From NCBI RefSeq assembly GCF_000143885.2, contig NC_018583.1, forward strand, positions 62,001 through 126,000: a stretch of 64,000 bases of DNA, in the 5' to 3' direction. Both the position numbers and the translations under genes were made by a program. The notes below the pieces were generated by a model. The model was not told the DNA's origin. It did no database searches and worked only from the letters and a program-made list of their open reading frames with translations. Positions 61,821 through 64,000 of this stretch are shown one piece after another. The stretch comes from Gordonia sp. KTR9 (GTDB lineage: Bacteria > Actinomycetota > Actinomycetes > Mycobacteriales > Mycobacteriaceae). Position 1 is the stretch's first letter. Each line of letters starts with the position of its first letter.

Positions 61821-62777
61821 TCAGCGAGGTGATGGCGTGACGGCGATCGGAATCTGCGCCTGCCCCCGATGTGACGCTGGGAATGTTCGAGCCAGAAGAT
61901 CACCGATCGATCCGAAGTCGATGTATGTGTCTGCGACTTTCGCCGTCGCCGGCTTCACCGCGCGGGTAATGGCGACAATATCGGGCTGGAGTATCTGGAT
62001 GTAGCCGCTGAGCTTTTCCACTAGCTTCAGGATCGGTGGCCATTTGTCGTAGGACGTAGAAGTGAAAACGATGAACGCACGTTGGATCCTCGCCAAACCG
62101 TCGACGGCATCCGGGGTCCGGACCGACGCGGTGCTGAGCACACCGCCCACGTTCGACATAAGGCCCAGGAGGAACTCGGCATTGTCCGCAGTGGTACGGA
62201 CGGCACCGTCGTCACCGACGAAGTCCACGAGGCGGTGCATCATGTCTCCGATCGTGTCGAGGTCCTTTTGCCGGCCGTCGACTGCCGCCGAGATCGTTTC
62301 GTTGATGGACTGAATCGATGCTGGATCGAGCGCGTCCGCCACTGCCGACATTTTCGGGAGCACCTGGGGAACGGATTGCGACACGCGGATGGCGCCGGCG
62401 GGCACTAGGTCCCCACTACGCAAGTACTCACTGGTGGTTGTGCCCGGTGGGATGAAATTGATGTATTGTTCTCCCGCGACCGAGAGGTTCTGAATCGTCA
62501 TGACACTGCCGCGAGGAATCTTATAGTCGGAGTCGATGGACATGTCGACGGCGAGCTGATTACCTGTGACGCGAATAGATGTCACTTTTCCCACCGGCAC
62601 CCCCTCTAACATTACCGGTGATGTGTCTAGAAGGCCGCCCGAGCTCTCGAGTATGGCCGAGATCGCGTAGTCGGTGCGGAACGGGTTTACCCGTGCCACG
62701 TCGATGATCAAGTATGTCGCTCCGACGAGGAGAACGAGGACAAGGGCAACCAGCGATACGAGGGTGCTGCGGATCAT
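61821..62777 (-). CDS. MCE-family protein, MceF position
   Basis: A 318-residue protein with an N-terminal membrane anchor (LVSLVALVLVLLVGATYLII) and the MCE/MlaD domain (DYAISAILESSGGLLDTSPV, LEGVPVGKVTSIRVTGNQL, YKIPRGSVMTIQNLSVAGEQ then YINFIPP). A helical tail domain follows. It is shorter than many MceF proteins. Mce subunits form a tunnel that brings lipids or sterols across the envelope. Its start overlaps the stop of the MceE gene (ATGA), and it is followed by the Mce-associated gene. Confidence 0.88.
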   Translation of the reverse strand: MIRSTLVSLVALVLVLLVGATYLIIDVARVNPFRTDYAISAILESSGGLLDTSPVMLEGVPVGKVTSIRVTGNQLAVDMSIDSDYKIPRGSVMTIQNLSVAGEQYINFIPPGTTTSEYLRSGDLVPAGAIRVSQSVPQVLPKMSAVADALDPASIQSINETISAAVDGRQKDLDTIGDMMHRLVDFVGDDGAVRTTADNAEFLLGLMSNVGGVLSTASVRTPDAVDGLARIQRAFIVFTSTSYDKWPPILKLVEKLSGYIQILQPDIVAITRAVKPATAKVADTYIDFGSIGDLLARTFPASHRGQAQIPIAVTPSPR

Positions 62778-63817
62778 GGCATCATTCCGATCGCTCGCAA
62801 GACGGTTATGAACGACTCGGCATCACGCCGCGCCAGTTCTCGGCCATCGATAGACACATCGGAGACGTTGATATCTGGCGAGCTGACGAATGGGATGAGC
62901 CTTTCGCGTATTACACGAGCCGCCTTGTCGGAAACATCCTTGGAGTAGATGTCCGAGTACGCGATGGACGCGACCACTGGCGCGATCGCGCCCACCGTTT
63001 CCTTGATGCGGGAATACTCAGGGTCGACGATACGGCCTGCGGATACCGCGAAGTCGCGCAGATTAGCGATGAGTAGCGCTACGTCAATTAGCGAGTAGCC
63101 CAGACCATAAAAGTTCACTCCCCCCTTGGTCAACATTCGGTCTGTACCTGACGGGTCGGCCAGGATCACTTTGAGTGTGCGATCGGCTGACTGCAGGATT
63201 ACGTCGAGTTTGTCGGTGTTGGCAGACACCTCAGACACGGTGCGCAAGGTCGTGCGGTAGAGCGCATCGAACTGGGCGGGGTCACTCGGAAAAGTCGAGT
63301 TCAGCGTCGATATCGCGGTATGGATTTTATCGAGTTCACCCCCGCCCAATACGTTAGCCATACCCCGCATCACGTCCTCGACGTTGGCAGCCGGTTCGGT
63401 GCGTGAGAGAGGTATTACCGATCCCGCGCGCAGCAAGCCTTGGGTGGACTGCTGTGCAGGGGGAAGGATGGCCACATAAATCTCGCCCAGGAGAGTGTCT
63501 TGGCGGAGTTCCGCGCGCGAATCTTCCGGCAGCTGGGCGTCTTTATCAATTCGGGCAGCAACCAGCGCGTGGCCTCCGTCGTAAGCGACGCTGGTGACGG
63601 CACCGACGTCAATCCCTCGAGAGAGGACTTTGGCACGGGCAGGCAAGTTCAGAGCACTCGTGAACTCGATCTCGATGTCGTAGCCGTCTCGGGCGGATGA
63701 TCCACCGATGGTCGGCGGGTTGTCAGCACTGATGCTGCAGGCGGCGAGGGCGATAGTCGCTACGAACAGCGTCACGATCGCGGCCGTGACACGACGAAGG
63801 TAGCCGTAGATCATCAT
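62774..63817 (-). CDS. MCE-family lipoprotein, MceE position
   Basis: A 347-residue protein. The signal peptide ends in the lipobox LAAC near residue 26 (core AAIVTLFVATIALAACSI), typical of the MceE/LprN subunit. The MCE domain follows: FTSALNLPARAKVLSRGIDV, GAVTSVAYDGGHALVAARID, and LGEIYVAILPP. A helical region follows to the C terminus. The start ATG overlaps the stop of the upstream gene by three bases, and the stop overlaps mceF. The order D-E-F supports the assignment. Confidence 0.9.
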   Translation of the reverse strand: MMIYGYLRRVTAAIVTLFVATIALAACSISADNPPTIGGSSARDGYDIEIEFTSALNLPARAKVLSRGIDVGAVTSVAYDGGHALVAARIDKDAQLPEDSRAELRQDTLLGEIYVAILPPAQQSTQGLLRAGSVIPLSRTEPAANVEDVMRGMANVLGGGELDKIHTAISTLNSTFPSDPAQFDALYRTTLRTVSEVSANTDKLDVILQSADRTLKVILADPSGTDRMLTKGGVNFYGLGYSLIDVALLIANLRDFAVSAGRIVDPEYSRIKETVGAIAPVVASIAYSDIYSKDVSDKAARVIRERLIPFVSSPDINVSDVSIDGRELARRDAESFITVLRAIGMMP

Positions 63818-64000
63818 CGAGGTTGCCCTCCGATCAAGTTGGCGATCGTCGCCGCTTCGTTACCCGTCGCGCAAACGTCCTTGACGGAAGGAGGAGCGCA
63901 CGCGTTCTTGAGGGCCTGCAGTGGTACAGATATTGCGAATGCCCGCAGGATCGACTTCGCATCTGGATGCTCAACGATGAGGTCAGCTGTTCGAGCGGCG
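63814..64000 (-). CDS. MCE-family protein, MceD position (C-terminal end only)
   Basis: The last 61 codons of a gene running in from the right edge, ending in TGA that overlaps the MceE start. The visible part (AFAISVPLQALKNACAPPSV, KDVCATGNEAATIANLIGG) has the two-cysteine tail seen in some MceC/MceD proteins. The assignment rests mainly on operon order. The substrate of the transporter cannot be judged from this end. Confidence 0.65.
   Translation of the reverse strand, partial: AARTADLIVEHPDAKSILRAFAISVPLQALKNACAPPSVKDVCATGNEAATIANLIGGQPR

Noticed and set aside
1..64000. CRISPR arrays, tRNA or rRNA genes
   Set aside because: No regularly spaced palindromic repeats with unique spacers, and no cloverleaf-like or rRNA-like stretch was recognised. 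The only regular arrays are the in-frame 33-nt coding repeats.

Overview
The window is high-GC DNA from a mycolic-acid-containing actinomycete (Mycobacteriales; a Gordonia-, Rhodococcus- or Mycolicibacterium-like organism is my guess). The support is an mce operon, MmpL-type RND transporters, a CYP153 alkane hydroxylase set, frequent GTG/TTG starts with AGGAGG-type ribosome sites, and actinobacterial IS families. Nothing seen decides between chromosome and plasmid. I recognised no rRNA, tRNA or CRISPR array.

Layout. 0-9 kb: small membrane, secreted and regulatory proteins, an AAA ATPase/TOPRIM (OLD-like) protein, a scrambled DUF4839/TetR pseudogene pair, a SHOCT protein and one intact IS256-family element. 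9-15 kb: a probable defence cluster with an OGG-fold glycosylase-like protein, an EVE/HNH/zinc-ribbon protein and a 941-aa MmeI-like restriction-modification enzyme. 15-24 kb: an IS21 remnant, two large proteins with 11-residue repeats and C-terminal membrane segments, and a minus-strand operon of two tiny basic peptides, a 130-aa protein and a nuclease-like protein. 23.6-27.1 kb: small secreted and envelope proteins, an M15 peptidase-like protein and a HEPN/Toprim gene whose upstream partner is truncated.

27.1-39.3 kb is bounded by two inverted copies of one IS3-family element. It holds a decapitated acyl-CoA dehydrogenase, a TetR-MmpL remnant, a thioesterase, and the operon ferredoxin - CYP153 - ferredoxin reductase - transglutaminase-like - BtrH-like, with a divergent AraC regulator. 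39.5-53.5 kb is a lipid-modification and export block: MmpL, DUF4873, AurF-like diiron oxygenase, Baeyer-Villiger monooxygenase, SDR, 2Fe-2S reductase, alpha/beta hydrolase, two TetR regulators and a second MmpL. 53.7-59.3 kb is a nest of IS elements (IS256, IS21, IS3, IS30). 59.4-64 kb is the downstream end of a minus-strand mce operon (mceD end, mceE, mceF, Mce-associated protein, fadD-like).

Main structural result: one IS256 element is split between 53.7-56.5 kb and 37.1-38.0 kb. The two halves rejoin exactly, with a 3-bp target duplication, if the 17-kb segment between the IS3 copies at 38-39.3 and 56.5 kb is inverted. The IS21 in the same gene has a clean 5-bp duplication, and the IS30 sits with a 3-bp duplication inside a chimeric IS3 transposase. 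The most system-like unexplained content is the 9-15 kb cluster, the 11-residue-repeat membrane proteins, and the tiny-peptide/nuclease operon at 18.7-20.6 kb.
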